Origin: Haemophilus parainfluenzae
Lineage (GTDB): Bacteria > Pseudomonadota > Gammaproteobacteria > Enterobacterales > Pasteurellaceae
Length of the DNA stretch: 17,153 nucleotides
Reading direction: 5' to 3'
Assembly (NCBI GenBank): GCA_018381425.1
Contig: JAGZRY010000010.1
Coordinates: 1-17,153 of the forward strand
Of this stretch, positions 1 through 8,243 are shown in pieces. Numbering within the stretch: position 1 is the first letter of the stretch; every line of letters begins with the position of its first letter. The translations under genes were made by a program, and so were the position numbers. The notes under the pieces were generated by a model. The model ran no database searches and was not told where the DNA came from. It saw only the letters and a program-made list of their open reading frames with translations.

Positions 1-54
1 AAAGTGGAAAGTGCCAAAGATTATGTTATCTCAATGCTAAAACCAAAAGGCTAA
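1..54 (+). CDS. frdB: Fumarate reductase iron-sulfur subunit, C-terminal end
   Basis: Only the last 17 codons and the TAA stop lie in the window (the peptide ends in SMLKPKG). The frame is open from base 1, and a Shine-Dalgarno sequence (AGGGGAA) and frdC follow 10 bases later. In the family, FrdB carries electrons through Fe-S clusters from the FrdCD membrane anchor to the FAD subunit FrdA during anaerobic fumarate respiration. The call rests mainly on the position directly ahead of frdC and frdD, as in the conserved frdABCD order; the peptide is too short to prove it alone. Confidence 0.8.
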   Translation, partial: KVESAKDYVISMLKPKG

Positions 55-64
55 GGGGAAGAAT

Positions 65-475
65 ATGTCAGTAACAGTAAGTAAACGCAAAAAATATGTT
101 CGCCCAATGACGGCTACTTGGTGGCAAAAATTGGATTTCTACAAAGCGTATATGGTACGTGAAGCAACCTCTATCTTTGCTGTATGGTTCTGTATCGTAT
201 TGCTTTACGGTGTACTTTGCCTTGCAAGCAATCCTGTACCAGGCTTAGGTATTGTTGATTTCATTGGCTTCTTAAGAAATCCAATTGTGGTGTTCTTAAA
301 TATCATCACATTAATTGCGACCTTATATCACACTGCAACTTATTTCGTGATGACACCAAAAGTAATGAACATCATTGTTAAAAATGAACGCTTACCACAT
401 CACTTGTTAAGAAATGCACTTTGGGCAGTGACGGCAGTGATTAGTGTTATCGCATTAATTTTAGTTTATATGTAG
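65..475 (+). CDS. frdC: Fumarate reductase membrane anchor subunit C
   Basis: This is a 136-residue hydrophobic protein, close to the usual 130 or so for FrdC. The N-terminus is basic ([15 protein letters not shown]) and is followed by three predicted membrane helices at about residues 33-55, 68-92 and 113-135. FrdC and FrdD anchor the catalytic FrdAB dimer to the inner membrane and bind menaquinol, so that fumarate can serve as terminal electron acceptor. The start is supported by AGGGGAA just upstream. The TAG stop is part of the TAGGGAGA Shine-Dalgarno of frdD, which points to translational coupling within the operon. Confidence 0.95.
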   Translation: MSVTVSKRKKYVRPMTATWWQKLDFYKAYMVREATSIFAVWFCIVLLYGVLCLASNPVPGLGIVDFIGFLRNPIVVFLNIITLIATLYHTATYFVMTPKVMNIIVKNERLPHHLLRNALWAVTAVISVIALILVYM

Positions 476-486
476 GGAGAGAAAAA

Positions 487-831
487 ATGGTCGATCAAAA
501 TCCAAAACGCTCTGGTGAACCACCAGTATGGTTGATGTTTGGTGCTGGCGGAACTGTCAGCGCGATTTTCTTCCCTGTGGTAATCTTAATCCTTGGTTTA
601 TTGTTACCATTCGGATTAATTGATCCACATAACTTAATTACATTCGCTTATTCTTGGATCGGAAAATTAGTTATCTTAGTTTTAACCATTTTCCCAATGT
701 GGTGTGGTTTACACCGTATCCATCATGCGATGCACGATCTTAAAATCCACGTGCCAGCAGGCGGATTTATCTTTTACGGCTTAGCCATGATTTACACAAT
801 CTGGGTATTATTTGCTGTATTAGGTTTGTAA
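487..831 (+). CDS. frdD: Fumarate reductase membrane anchor subunit D
   Basis: This is a 114-residue protein with the FrdD opening ([18 protein letters not shown]) and three hydrophobic helices at about residues 17-42, 55-76 and 92-114. A conserved [11 protein letters not shown] stretch follows helix 2. It forms the membrane quinol-oxidising part of fumarate reductase with FrdC. It begins 11 bases after the frdC stop and is the last gene of the operon, since a strong terminator follows at once. Length and gene order match other gammaproteobacteria. Confidence 0.95.
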   Translation: MVDQNPKRSGEPPVWLMFGAGGTVSAIFFPVVILILGLLLPFGLIDPHNLITFAYSWIGKLVILVLTIFPMWCGLHRIHHAMHDLKIHVPAGGFIFYGLAMIYTIWVLFAVLGL

Positions 832-853
832 TTTAAAACACTAAATTGATAAT

Positions 854-885
854 AAAAGTGCGGTCAAAAATGACCGCACTTTTTT
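854..885 (+). terminator. Rho-independent terminator of frd operon, built from paired uptake signals
   Basis: A perfect 13-bp stem (854-866 with 871-883) has a 4-base AAAA loop and ends in a T-run. The two arms contain inverted uptake signal cores (856-864 and 873-881). Inverted uptake-signal pairs that serve as terminators are common in Haemophilus-type Pasteurellaceae. It lies 22 bases after the frdD stop and separates the core operon from the inositol island. Confidence 0.93.
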
Positions 886-886
886 C

Positions 887-914
887 TTGAATTTTTCGTT
901 CATCTCTATAAGAT
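887..914 (+). promoter_or_regulatory. Possible promoter of the RpiR-family regulator gene
   Basis: TTGAAT (887-892) and TAAGAT (909-914) are spaced by 16 bases and would give a short leader before the start at 946. Both boxes match consensus only in part, so this is a moderate prediction. A loose inverted repeat GAAT-N6-TTCA (889-902) overlaps the -35 side and could be an autoregulatory site, but it is much weaker than the sites near iolC and iolD. Confidence 0.4.
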
Positions 915-945
915 CTGCGAACATTTATTCTAAAAATAACTTTAT

Positions 946-1785
946 ATGAAAGAAAAATCTCAATTAACCAATTTACAAACAGAAATACAAACTCGTTACG
1001 ATAGTTTAAGTAAAAGACTTAAACAAGTTGCAAAATATATCTTAGATAATAGCGACAGTATTGTTTTTGATACCGTTGCCGTTATTGCAGAAAAAGCTGA
1101 TGTTCCCCCTTCAACGCTTATTCGTTTTGCTTCTGAATTCGGTTTTTCCGGTTTTAACGAAATGAAACAAATCTTCCGTGAAAATCTTATGGAAAAAACC
1201 ACTAATTACACGGAAAGACTTCAACTTTCACATAAAATTGCTAAATCAGAAGGTGAAGAATCACCAGAAGATATTTTGACTATTTTCTCACAAGCCAATA
1301 GCCAAGCGTTACATCAGTTAGCCGAACAAACCACAAATGAACAAATTAATGAAGCAGCCAAAATTCTCAAAGAGGCCAATAATATTTTTATCATTGGATT
1401 AAAGCGTTCTTTTAGTGCTGCCTGCTATTTAAACTATGCCTTACAACACTTAGATTGTCGTTCTTTTTTAATTAATGGATTAGGTGGAATGTTTGATGAA
1501 CAGCTTAATCAAGTCACAGAAGGAGACGTTGTTGTCGCAATTAGTTTCTCACCTTATGCAGCTGAAACGGTTAATATTAGTAAGGTTTGTGCTAAAAAAG
1601 GGGTTAAACAAATTTCTATTACAGATAGCCAAATTAGCCCATTACTCGCATTCAGTGATATTGCATTTGTTATCAAAGAAGCACAAGTTCTCGGCTTCCG
1701 TTCTCAGTGTTCAACAATGACCTTAGTGCAAACACTTGCAATTGTATTAGGTTTAGAAAAAGAAAAAGATAAAAACACCAAATAA
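946..1785 (+). CDS. iolR: MurR/RpiR-family transcriptional regulator, probable inositol-pathway repressor
   Basis: This 279-residue protein has the two-part RpiR architecture. The N-terminal HTH_6 domain (about 1-85) has its helix-turn-helix near 42-66 (VAVIAEKADVPPSTLIRFASEFGF). The SIS sugar-phosphate domain (about 145-270) includes IFIIGLKRSFSAA and the strand GDVVVAISFSPYAAET. Regulators of this family respond to phosphorylated sugars; here a phosphorylated pathway intermediate made by IolC is the likely effector (inference). The gene is next to, and convergent with, iolC. Unlike its neighbours it has no clear Shine-Dalgarno before the ATG (the upstream bases are AATAACTTTAT), and an in-frame stop at 937-939 rules out an upstream extension. 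This suggests weak translation, suitable for a regulator. The symbol iolR is used in many unrelated families and is given here by context. Confidence 0.8.
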   Translation: MKEKSQLTNLQTEIQTRYDSLSKRLKQVAKYILDNSDSIVFDTVAVIAEKADVPPSTLIRFASEFGFSGFNEMKQIFRENLMEKTTNYTERLQLSHKIAKSEGEESPEDILTIFSQANSQALHQLAEQTTNEQINEAAKILKEANNIFIIGLKRSFSAACYLNYALQHLDCRSFLINGLGGMFDEQLNQVTEGDVVVAISFSPYAAETVNISKVCAKKGVKQISITDSQISPLLAFSDIAFVIKEAQVLGFRSQCSTMTLVQTLAIVLGLEKEKDKNTK

Positions 1786-1787
1786 TA

Positions 1788-1812
1788 AAAATGCCCCAAG
1801 ATGGGGCATTTT
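1788..1812. terminator. Bidirectional terminator between the regulator gene and iolC
   Basis: ATGCCCCA (1791-1798) pairs with TGGGGCAT (1802-1809) around a 3-base AGA loop. The stem is flanked by A-rich sequence on the left and TTTT on the right, so it can end transcripts from both convergent genes. It starts only a few bases after the regulator stop codon and ends 11 bases before the iolC stop. Confidence 0.9.
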
Positions 1813-1822
1813 ACATTTACAA

Positions 1823-3733
1823 TTATTGACGAGATTTCCAAAGCTTAATGAGTCTTCTGTATCTTTCGCTCACTTCAGCAATAAGCTCATCATCTGTTAA
1901 TTTTCCACTTAACCACTCTCCTGATGGTTGCCCGAAAATTGTTCGTCCTACAGCAAAACCTTTGACTAAAGATGCATTGGTTGATGCATCAAATACTGCT
2001 TTAAACTTATCTTCCGGTGCATCCAAACCTAAAATCAAGATTCCACGGCAATATGGATCATTTGCTTGAATGACTTCGCTAATATGCGCCCAAGCTTTTG
2101 CTGAAACACCTGGTAATTTCCACCAATCTGGTTTAATGCCTAAATGATAGAAATGAGTAATAATTTCAACATAGTATTCTTCATTTTGCTCCATATCTGG
2201 AGGTAAAATCACTTCTAATAGCAATTCATGTCCTGTTCGACAGCAAGCTTGATACACTTGTTTTAACGTTGCATCTTGCTCTGCTTTCATTTCAATACTA
2301 TCTTTCGGGTGATAAAAGACCAAACATTTCACCACATGTTCTTGTGGCCAGCTTGCTAATTGACTACCTAAATCACCATATTCTAAACGTAATGGACGAG
2401 AAGTTGGAAGTTCAATTGGACGTCCAATCCACCAATGTTTACCCGTAATTTCATTTAATGCGGCTTGCCCAAAAGTAGTATCAGCAAGAATTCCTGCTTG
2501 CCCATCATAAATTCCCTCTTCTTGTGCCGTTCTTTCAGCAGCTTGTAAGAGAAGTTGTTTCAATTTAGGAATTCGTTTGACATCTGCGCCACACTTCTCA
2601 GCAAGATCAACTAACTGTTTGCGATGATCAAAAGCAAAGATACATAAATTATCCCATTTTGCTTTTCGGGTAGTCACTCGATGTAAATGATTCAGTTGTG
2701 GATCTAAATCCGGACGAGGTACTGATTCTGCGCGAGCTAAGTAATTATCTAACTCGGCTTTTGTAGGCATTGCCGGAGCACAACCGTGACGAGACACCAC
2801 TAATGCACCACAGGCATTTGCATAACGACAAGATTGTTCCCAACCTTCATTATTAATGTAACCTCGAATGAGTCCTGACATGAATGCATCACCTGCTCCA
2901 AGTACGTTCAGTACTTCCACTCTCACACCATAAACATTTAACCCGCCATCCAAATCATCAGGGATATCCCCTTCAAATACTGAACAACCTAATGCGCCAC
3001 GTTTACAAACCAAAACAGCATGGCTGAACTTACGCACATTTTTAAGTGCGGTTAATGTATCAGTTGAACCACCAGCAATATGAAATTCTTCTTCGGTACC
3101 CACGAGTACATCAAAATGATGTAATACTTCTTGTAACGATTTTGTCACCGCTTCTGAATCAATAAAACGAGTTTCACCATCACCAAGAGAAGTTAGCCCC
3201 CATAATACCGGGCGATAATCAATATCTAATAAGCGTTTTGTATTATTTCTACCCGCATACTCTAATGCAGTTAACACTGCTTCCCTAGTTTTCGGGTGGG
3301 ATAAATGCGTCCCTGTGATAGCTAATGCTTTAGCTGAAGCAATATAGCTTTCATCAAAGTCTTCTTTTGTAATAGCCATATCAGCACAATTTTCACGATA
3401 GAAAATTAATGGGAATGTATCCTGATCTTTAATACCTAAAATGACAAGTCCGGTTAGACGTTCTTTATCCGTAATGAGATGACTGGTATCTACGCCAACA
3501 CGCTGTAATTCTTCACGCAAGAAACGGCCCATGTGCTCATCCCCAACACGTGCTAGCATTGAGGATTTCACACCTTGCACAGCAGTTCCATAGGCAACAT
3601 TACCTGAAGATCCACCTAGATATTTGGAAAAAGAAGATGCATCTTCTAATCTCGCACCAATTTGTTGCGCATAAAGATCAACAGCTACGCGACCGAGACA
3701 AATGAGGTCTAGTGTTTTTTCTACCGTTTTCAT
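1823..3733 (-). CDS. iolC: Bifunctional 5-dehydro-2-deoxygluconokinase / phosphogluconate aldolase-type fusion
   Basis: At 636 residues this is about twice the length of a plain IolC kinase. Residues 1 to about 335 form a PfkB/ribokinase-type kinase, with the sugar-binding segment GGSSGNVAYG (40-49) and the anion-hole/catalytic motif GAGD (279-282, Asp282 as base). Residues of about 355-636 form a DUF2090 domain with FAFDHR (367-371) and GRPIELP. The kinase makes 2-deoxy-5-keto-gluconate 6-phosphate. The fused domain is annotated in related proteins as the aldolase that splits this into dihydroxyacetone phosphate and malonate semialdehyde. No separate iolJ or iolJ-like gene exists in the cluster, which supports that role here. 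The start is backed by AGAAGGAA upstream on the minus strand. The gene is read alone, divergently from iolD. An uptake signal core lies inside it. Confidence 0.93.
   Translation of the reverse strand: MKTVEKTLDLICLGRVAVDLYAQQIGARLEDASSFSKYLGGSSGNVAYGTAVQGVKSSMLARVGDEHMGRFLREELQRVGVDTSHLITDKERLTGLVILGIKDQDTFPLIFYRENCADMAITKEDFDESYIASAKALAITGTHLSHPKTREAVLTALEYAGRNNTKRLLDIDYRPVLWGLTSLGDGETRFIDSEAVTKSLQEVLHHFDVLVGTEEEFHIAGGSTDTLTALKNVRKFSHAVLVCKRGALGCSVFEGDIPDDLDGGLNVYGVRVEVLNVLGAGDAFMSGLIRGYINNEGWEQSCRYANACGALVVSRHGCAPAMPTKAELDNYLARAESVPRPDLDPQLNHLHRVTTRKAKWDNLCIFAFDHRKQLVDLAEKCGADVKRIPKLKQLLLQAAERTAQEEGIYDGQAGILADTTFGQAALNEITGKHWWIGRPIELPTSRPLRLEYGDLGSQLASWPQEHVVKCLVFYHPKDSIEMKAEQDATLKQVYQACCRTGHELLLEVILPPDMEQNEEYYVEIITHFYHLGIKPDWWKLPGVSAKAWAHISEVIQANDPYCRGILILGLDAPEDKFKAVFDASTNASLVKGFAVGRTIFGQPSGEWLSGKLTDDELIAEVSERYRRLIKLWKSRQ
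3044..3052 (+). repeat. DNA uptake signal core (AAGTGCGGT)
   Basis: Exact Haemophilus-type uptake signal core within the kinase half of iolC, antisense to the gene. Confidence 0.85.
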
Positions 3734-3777
3734 AATGCCATTCCTTCTAATTAATAAAGTTGCTTCGCCAATACAAA

Positions 3778-3795
3778 TTGAAACATATATTTCAA
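3778..3795. promoter_or_regulatory. Probable IolR operator near the iolC promoter
   Basis: TTGAAA-CATATA-TTTCAA is a perfect 6+6 inverted repeat with a 6-base AT-rich spacer, about 45 bases ahead of the iolC start. It has the same GAAA-N6-TTTC geometry as the site at 3957-3972 on the iolD side. It resembles the GGAA-N6-TTCC motif reported for an RpiR-type IolR in rhizobia. Assignment to the neighbouring regulator is inference. No convincing iolC -35/-10 pair can be picked out of this very AT-rich stretch. Confidence 0.65.
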
Positions 3796-3936
3796 AAAAA
3801 TCAATAACGAAATTTCATTTTTTAGACATTAATCACAAAATCAATATCTAAAAACTGTTCCACTGAATCTAAAACAATCCTGTTTAATAAGCAATCTAAC
3901 CTTCATTTATAAAATCAGATTCTCGAGCTTAAAAAG

Positions 3937-3952
3937 TTTGATCTATGTCTCA
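3937..3952. promoter_or_regulatory. CRP-like binding site in the iolC/iolD divergent region
   Basis: TTTGA-TCTATG-TCTCA matches the CRP consensus TGTGA-N6-TCACA at 8 of 10 half-site positions. Its core TGATCTATGTCT is repeated exactly at 15945-15956 ahead of iolB. The centre is roughly 68 bases before the start point predicted from the -10 at 4001, near the spacing of an upstream (class I) activator site. This is a pattern match. Confidence 0.6.
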
Positions 3953-3956
3953 AAAA

Positions 3957-3972
3957 TGAAATTTTTATTTCA
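3957..3972. promoter_or_regulatory. Probable IolR operator upstream of iolD
   Basis: TGAAATTTTTATTTCA is a perfect inverted repeat (TGAAA-N6-TTTCA). It has the same arms and spacing as the site at 3778-3795 and sits just upstream of the predicted iolD -35 region, directly after the CRP-like site. Because the spacer is all A/T, chance occurrence is not negligible. Two copies with identical geometry in one divergent promoter region make a regulatory role likely. Confidence 0.65.
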
Positions 3973-3978
3973 AAAATA

Positions 3979-4006
3979 TTTAAAATTAGAAGAATGCTTA
4001 TATACT
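3979..4006 (+). promoter_or_regulatory. Predicted promoter of iolDEG
   Basis: The -10 is TATACT (4001-4006). The best -35 is a poor TTTAAA (3979-3984, 16-base spacer), as expected for an activator-dependent promoter. The 308-base gap between iolC and iolD holds this promoter, the CRP-like site, both operators and an extra short palindrome GAAATTTC (3809-3816). An AAAAGGAG ribosome binding site lies 8-15 bases before the iolD ATG. Confidence 0.55.
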
Positions 4007-4041
4007 AGCACTAATGCAAGTTACCCTAAAAGGAGATTACA

Positions 4042-5988
4042 ATGAAAACTGTAAGACTAACTGTGGCACAAGCGCTAATAAAATTCCTTGATAATCAATA
4101 TATTGAGTTTGACGGTAAAGTCACTAAATTTGTTGAAGGTATCTTTGGTATTTTTGGGCATGGCAATGTATTAGGCATTGGTCAAGCATTAGAACAAGAC
4201 AGCGGTAATCTCATCGTTCGTCAAGGGCGTAATGAACAAGGTATGGCCCATGTGGCCATTGGTTTTGCAAAGCAAAATCTACGTAAAAAAATTTATGCGT
4301 GCACCTCTTCTGTTGGGCCTGGTGCGGCCAATATGATTACAGCAGCTGCAACCGCAACAGCTAACCGTATTCCACTTCTTCTTTTACCAGGTGATGTGTT
4401 TGCAACCCGCCAACCAGACCCTGTTTTACAACAAATTGAGCAATTTCACGACTTAAGCATTAGCACAAATGATGCATTTAAAGCAGTAAGCAAATATTGG
4501 GATCGTGTTAGTCGCCCAGAACAATTAATGACTGCTTGTATTAATGCTATGCGAGTATTAACTGACCCGGCAGATACCGGTGCAGTAACTCTCGCCCTAC
4601 CGCAAGATGTTCAAGCTGAAGCCTATGATTTCCCTGAATATTTTCTACAAAAACGGGTTCACAGAATTGAAAGAACACTACCAACTGAGCCAATGTTGAA
4701 ATCTGCCATTGAGCTTATTATGAGTTCGAAAAAACCATTAATTATTTGTGGCGGTGGTGTGCGTTATTCAGAAGCCGCAGAACAACTCAAGCACTTTGCA
4801 GAAACATTCCATATTCCTTTTGCAGAAACACAAGCGGGTAAAAGTGCGGTCGTTTCTGAACACAGTTTTAATGTTGGCGGTGTCGGTGAAACAGGTTGTT
4901 TAGCCGCTAATCTCTTGGTCAAAGAGACTGACCTCATTATTGGTGTTGGTACTCGCTATACAGATTTCACTACTTCCTCTAAATGGATCTTCCAAAATCC
5001 AGACGTAAAATTCCTAAATATTAACATTGCCCGTTTTGATGCTTATAAATTAGATGGTATTCAAGTGGTTGCTGATGCGAAAGAAACGCTAGAAAAACTC
5101 ACCGCACTTCTATCTCCAACAGGTTATCGCTATCGTGCGCAATGGGGCAATTCAATTAGTGAAGCTAAAGCGCAATTTAAACAGGAATTACAACGTATTT
5201 ATCATGCGACTTACACTGAAAAAGATTTCATCCCAGAAGTGAATGATGCCTTGGATCGAGAAAAAGTTTATGAGGAATTTATTAAGCTTACTCAATCTTG
5301 CTTAACACAAAGCCGTGTTCTAGGCATTCTCAATGAGACCTTAGGTGAAAACGATATCATTGTAGGGGCGGCTGGTAGCTTACCTGGCGACTTACAAAGA
5401 GCGTGGCAATCTAAAGGCGAAAATACCTACCATTTAGAATATGGTTATTCTTGTATGGGCTATGAAGTCAATGCGGCTTTAGGAGCAAAATTAGCTCAAC
5501 CAGAAAAAGAGGTTTATGCCTTATTAGGTGATGGTTCTTATATGATGCTTCATTCTGAACTTGTCACATCCGTACAAGAAAATAAAAAAATTAACGTCGT
5601 TTTATTCGACAATATGACTAACGGATGTATTAACAACTTACAAATCGGCAATGGTATGGATAGCTTTGCAACAGAATTCCGTTTCAGAAATCCACAAACC
5701 AACAAATTAGATGGTGGATTCGTACCTGTCGATTTTGCCATGAACGCTGCTTCTTACGGATGTAAGACCTACAAAGTCACAACAGAAGAAGAATTGTACG
5801 AAGCCTTAGCCGATGCTAAAAAACAAAATGTTTCCACCTTAATTGATATCAAAGTACTACCAAAAACCATGATACATGGTTACGGCAGTTGGTGGCACGT
5901 CGGCGTAGCAGAGGTTTCTGAAAAAGAGACTATCCGTAAAGCTCATGAAAATAGTGTGAAACACATTAACGAAGCGAGACGCTATTAG
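4042..5988 (+). CDS. iolD: 3D-(3,5/4)-trihydroxycyclohexane-1,2-dione hydrolase (acylhydrolase)
   Basis: This 648-residue protein belongs to the thiamine-diphosphate enzyme family, and its length is typical of IolD. The N-terminal pyrimidine-binding domain carries the conserved Glu65 in RNEQGMAH. A central domain follows (about 215-360). The C-terminal pyrophosphate-binding domain has the GDG motif (496-498, LLGDGSYMM) and the downstream Asn/Asp of VVLFDN (519-524). It opens the ring of the trione-type intermediate made by IolE to give 5-deoxy-glucuronate. It is the first gene of the iolD-iolE-iolG operon, with a good AAGGAG site. Two uptake signal cores lie in its coding sequence. Confidence 0.96.
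   Translation: MKTVRLTVAQALIKFLDNQYIEFDGKVTKFVEGIFGIFGHGNVLGIGQALEQDSGNLIVRQGRNEQGMAHVAIGFAKQNLRKKIYACTSSVGPGAANMITAAATATANRIPLLLLPGDVFATRQPDPVLQQIEQFHDLSISTNDAFKAVSKYWDRVSRPEQLMTACINAMRVLTDPADTGAVTLALPQDVQAEAYDFPEYFLQKRVHRIERTLPTEPMLKSAIELIMSSKKPLIICGGGVRYSEAAEQLKHFAETFHIPFAETQAGKSAVVSEHSFNVGGVGETGCLAANLLVKETDLIIGVGTRYTDFTTSSKWIFQNPDVKFLNINIARFDAYKLDGIQVVADAKETLEKLTALLSPTGYRYRAQWGNSISEAKAQFKQELQRIYHATYTEKDFIPEVNDALDREKVYEEFIKLTQSCLTQSRVLGILNETLGENDIIVGAAGSLPGDLQRAWQSKGENTYHLEYGYSCMGYEVNAALGAKLAQPEKEVYALLGDGSYMMLHSELVTSVQENKKINVVLFDNMTNGCINNLQIGNGMDSFATEFRFRNPQTNKLDGGFVPVDFAMNAASYGCKTYKVTTEEELYEALADAKKQNVSTLIDIKVLPKTMIHGYGSWWHVGVAEVSEKETIRKAHENSVKHINEARRY
4842..4850 (+). repeat. DNA uptake signal core (AAGTGCGGT)
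   Basis: Exact core inside iolD, encoding part of the KSAVV segment (residues 267-271). Confidence 0.85.
5101..5109 (-). repeat. DNA uptake signal core, reverse orientation
   Basis: ACCGCACTT, the exact complement of the core, inside iolD about 250 bases after the previous copy. Confidence 0.85.
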
Positions 5989-6040
5989 TCAAAGACTTGA
6001 TTTATCTCCAATTTAACCACTCTTTCGAGAAGGAAATACT

Positions 6041-6937
6041 ATGAAAGCTGAAAACGTGAAATTAGGTATCGCGCCAATTGGTTGGACTAACGATGACATG
6101 CCTGATCTTGGCAAAGAAAATACCTTTGAACAATGTGTTAGTGAAATGGCGCTGGCCGGTTTTACTGGATGTGAAGTCGGAAATAAATATCCGCGTGATG
6201 TAGAAGTGCTAAAACACAAATTGAGTGTTCGTGGAATTCAAATTTGTAATGCTTGGTTTAGTACCTTTTTTGTAGATGGCAAAAAAGAAGAAACGATCAA
6301 AGAATTTATTAAACATCGAGACTTCCTTCATGCAATGGGAGCCAAGGTTATTGGCTGTTCTGAACAAAGCCGTAGTATCCAAGGTACAACAAAAGCTGTT
6401 TTTAAAGAAAAAACTGTTTTTACTGAAGAAGAATGGCAGCGCCTTGCTGAGGGCTATAATGAGCTAGCCAAATTAGCAGCTGAAAAAGGAATGAAAGTAT
6501 GCCTACATCATCACATGGGTACAGGTATTCAAACTCCGGCTGAAATTGATAAATATATGGCTGTCGTTAACGATGACGTGTATTTGTTATTTGATTCAGG
6601 TCATATCTATTATTCTGAAGGCTCACAAAAAGCGATGCTAGACGTATTAGAGAAATACATAGACCGAATTTGCCATGTACATTTAAAAGATGTGCGTGAT
6701 GAAGTCGTTGCTGAAGTAAAAGCAAATGATCTTAGCTTTTTGGAAGGTGTTCGTAAAGGCACATTCACCGTACCAGGTGATGGCGTAATCGATTTCAGAC
6801 CAATTTTTGATATTCTTGAAAAACACAATTATAAAGGCTGGATGGTAGTTGAGGCAGAACAAGACCCAGCCATCGCTAACCCATTTGAATACGCCGTCAA
6901 AGGCCGTAAATACATTAAAGAAACAGCGGGGATCTAA
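6041..6937 (+). CDS. iolE: myo-Inosose-2 dehydratase
   Basis: This is a 298-residue sugar-isomerase/AP-endonuclease-like TIM barrel of normal IolE length. Likely metal-binding and active-site segments are LHHHMGTG (155-162), FDSGH (184-188), HVHLKD (212-217) and the late VVEAEQDP (269-276). IolE removes water from 2-keto-myo-inositol to give the dione substrate of IolD, using a divalent metal. It lies 52 bases after iolD with a strong GAAGGAA site, and no terminator separates the two genes, so they are probably one transcript. Confidence 0.96.
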   Translation: MKAENVKLGIAPIGWTNDDMPDLGKENTFEQCVSEMALAGFTGCEVGNKYPRDVEVLKHKLSVRGIQICNAWFSTFFVDGKKEETIKEFIKHRDFLHAMGAKVIGCSEQSRSIQGTTKAVFKEKTVFTEEEWQRLAEGYNELAKLAAEKGMKVCLHHHMGTGIQTPAEIDKYMAVVNDDVYLLFDSGHIYYSEGSQKAMLDVLEKYIDRICHVHLKDVRDEVVAEVKANDLSFLEGVRKGTFTVPGDGVIDFRPIFDILEKHNYKGWMVVEAEQDPAIANPFEYAVKGRKYIKETAGI

Positions 6938-6939
6938 TT

Positions 6940-7950
6940 ATGATTAAAGTAGGTATTATCGGCGCCGGTCGTATTGGTCGCGTACATTCTGAAAGTATTA
7001 CAAAATATGTGAAGGGCGCTGAAATTAAAGCAATTTCTGACGTCAGAGTGACAGATGAACTTAAACAATGGGCGAAAGGCATGGGCATTGCTCATGTTTA
7101 TGAGGATTACAAACAAATTCTACAAGATCCGGAAATTGATGCTGTATTAGTCTGTTCTTCCACCAATACCCATGCGCCAATTTCTATTGAAGCTGCTCGA
7201 GCAGGCAAGCACATTTTCTGCGAAAAACCAGTTGATGCAGATGTCAATCGTATCAAAGAAGTCTTAGCAGAAGTAGAAAAAGCTGGCGTGAAATTCCAAG
7301 TTGGCTTTAATCGCCGCTTTGACCATAACTTCAAAGCGATTAAAACTCGCGTAGAAAATGGTGATATTGGTGAACCGCACTTAATTCGAGTGACCTCGCG
7401 TGACCCAGATGCACCATCAATTGAATATGTAAAAGTATCTGGTGGAATGTTCTTCGATATGACCATTCACGACTTCGACATGATTCGTTATTTATCTGGC
7501 AGTGAGGTTGTAGAAGTGTACGCAGCTGGTGGTGTGTTGGTCAATCCAGAAATCGGTAAAGCTGGCGACATCGACACCGCTGTTATCACCTTAAAACTTG
7601 CTAACGGTGCTATTGGTGTGATCGATAATAGCCGAAAAGCAGTTTACGGTTACGATCAACGAGCTGAAGTATTCGGCTCAAAAGGGGCGGTGCAAACTCG
7701 CAATGATACCGATTCTACTGCTGTTTATTCCTGTGAAGCTGGTGTAATTTCCGAGAAACCTAAATACTTCTTCTTAGAACGTTATATGCAATCTTTTGCT
7801 GACGAAATGGCTTGTTTCGTTGATTCCGTAGTAAACGACAAACCGACTTTAGTGAATGGTAATGATGGATTACAACCGGTAATTATCGCTCTTGCGGCTA
7901 AACGATCATTAGATGAAGGACGCCCAGTTAAATTAGCAGAAATTGCTTAG
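6940..7950 (+). CDS. iolG: Inositol 2-dehydrogenase
   Basis: This 336-residue Gfo/Idh/MocA protein has an NAD-binding Rossmann motif at the N-terminus (GAGRIG, 8-13), the EKP motif (95-97, Lys96), and Asp173 and His177 in FFDMTIHDFD. The Lys-Asp-His set matches the catalytic triad known from Bacillus subtilis IolG. It performs the first catabolic step, the NAD-dependent oxidation of myo-inositol to scyllo-inosose. The ATG is only 2 bases after the iolE stop, so the two are probably translationally coupled, with the ribosome site (GCGGGGA) inside the end of iolE. It is the last gene of the iolDEG unit. A second, more distant family member lies at 13045-14184. Confidence 0.95.
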   Translation: MIKVGIIGAGRIGRVHSESITKYVKGAEIKAISDVRVTDELKQWAKGMGIAHVYEDYKQILQDPEIDAVLVCSSTNTHAPISIEAARAGKHIFCEKPVDADVNRIKEVLAEVEKAGVKFQVGFNRRFDHNFKAIKTRVENGDIGEPHLIRVTSRDPDAPSIEYVKVSGGMFFDMTIHDFDMIRYLSGSEVVEVYAAGGVLVNPEIGKAGDIDTAVITLKLANGAIGVIDNSRKAVYGYDQRAEVFGSKGAVQTRNDTDSTAVYSCEAGVISEKPKYFFLERYMQSFADEMACFVDSVVNDKPTLVNGNDGLQPVIIALAAKRSLDEGRPVKLAEIA

Positions 7951-7975
7951 AACTAAACATATAAATATGGAAAGA

Positions 7976-8001
7976 GGCCTAAAGACATTTAGGTCTTTTT
8001 T
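7976..8001 (+). terminator. Rho-independent terminator of iolDEG
   Basis: GGCCTAAA (7976-7983) pairs with TTTAGGTC (7988-7995), with one G-T wobble and a GACA loop, and is followed by six T. It lies 25 bases after the iolG stop. Confidence 0.9.
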
Positions 8002-8010
8002 ATCTCCTAA

Positions 8011-8045
8011 AACAACAAAAAATGATGGGAAACATTCCCTCATTT
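8011..8045 (-). terminator. Second minus-strand terminator-like hairpin
   Basis: A hairpin at 8021-8045 (GGGAA with TTCCC around ACA, extended by ATGA/TCAT with one bulged T) is followed, on the minus strand, by a T-rich run (8011-8020). It lies about 150 bases past the main terminator of the transporter operon, with no gene between. It may be a backup terminator or the end of a short transcript. Confidence 0.55.
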
Positions 8046-8126
8046 ACCATAGAGATTTAGTTTCCAATAAGTCCAACTAGCATTTCAGATAATTACTACG
8101 TCATTTCAAAAACGCCCTCTTTTTTG

Positions 8127-8135
8127 ACCGCACTT
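8127..8135 (-). repeat. DNA uptake signal core, reverse orientation, intergenic
   Basis: ACCGCACTT in the 293-base non-coding gap between the converging iolG and transporter units. This gap otherwise holds only the three terminator hairpins and a short ATACATGTAT palindrome (8152-8161). Confidence 0.85.
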
Positions 8136-8192
8136 TTCTTAATAAAAACGCATACATGTATTCTTTTTATGCTTTAAACCTTAATGCAAATA

Positions 8193-8217
8193 AAAAGGCT
8201 ACCATAGGTAGCCTTTT
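8193..8217 (-). terminator. Rho-independent terminator of the inositol ABC transporter operon
   Basis: A perfect 11-bp stem (8193-8203 with 8207-8217) has a 3-base loop. On the minus strand the second arm ends in TTTTT followed by ATTT. It begins 26 bases past the permease stop. Confidence 0.92.
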
Positions 8218-8243
8218 CTGAAATCAATGGGTATTTGTCTCCA

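Noticed and set aside
150..157. Broken signature motif in domain 1 of the ABC ATPase (residues 150-157 of the 9253-10764 product)
   Set aside because: DVSVAKAQ differs from LSGGQ, but similar divergence is usual in first domains of MglA-like double ATPases, so it is not treated as a loss of function. The coordinates given here are residue numbers.
3809..3816. GAAATTTC palindrome as a third operator in the iolC/iolD gap
   Set aside because: It has no spacer and is only 8 bp in very AT-rich DNA, so chance is likely; mentioned but not counted in the operator set.
7107..7466. 119-residue minus-strand open frame inside iolG
   Set aside because: It is antisense to a complete iolG with all catalytic residues, and has no start signals.
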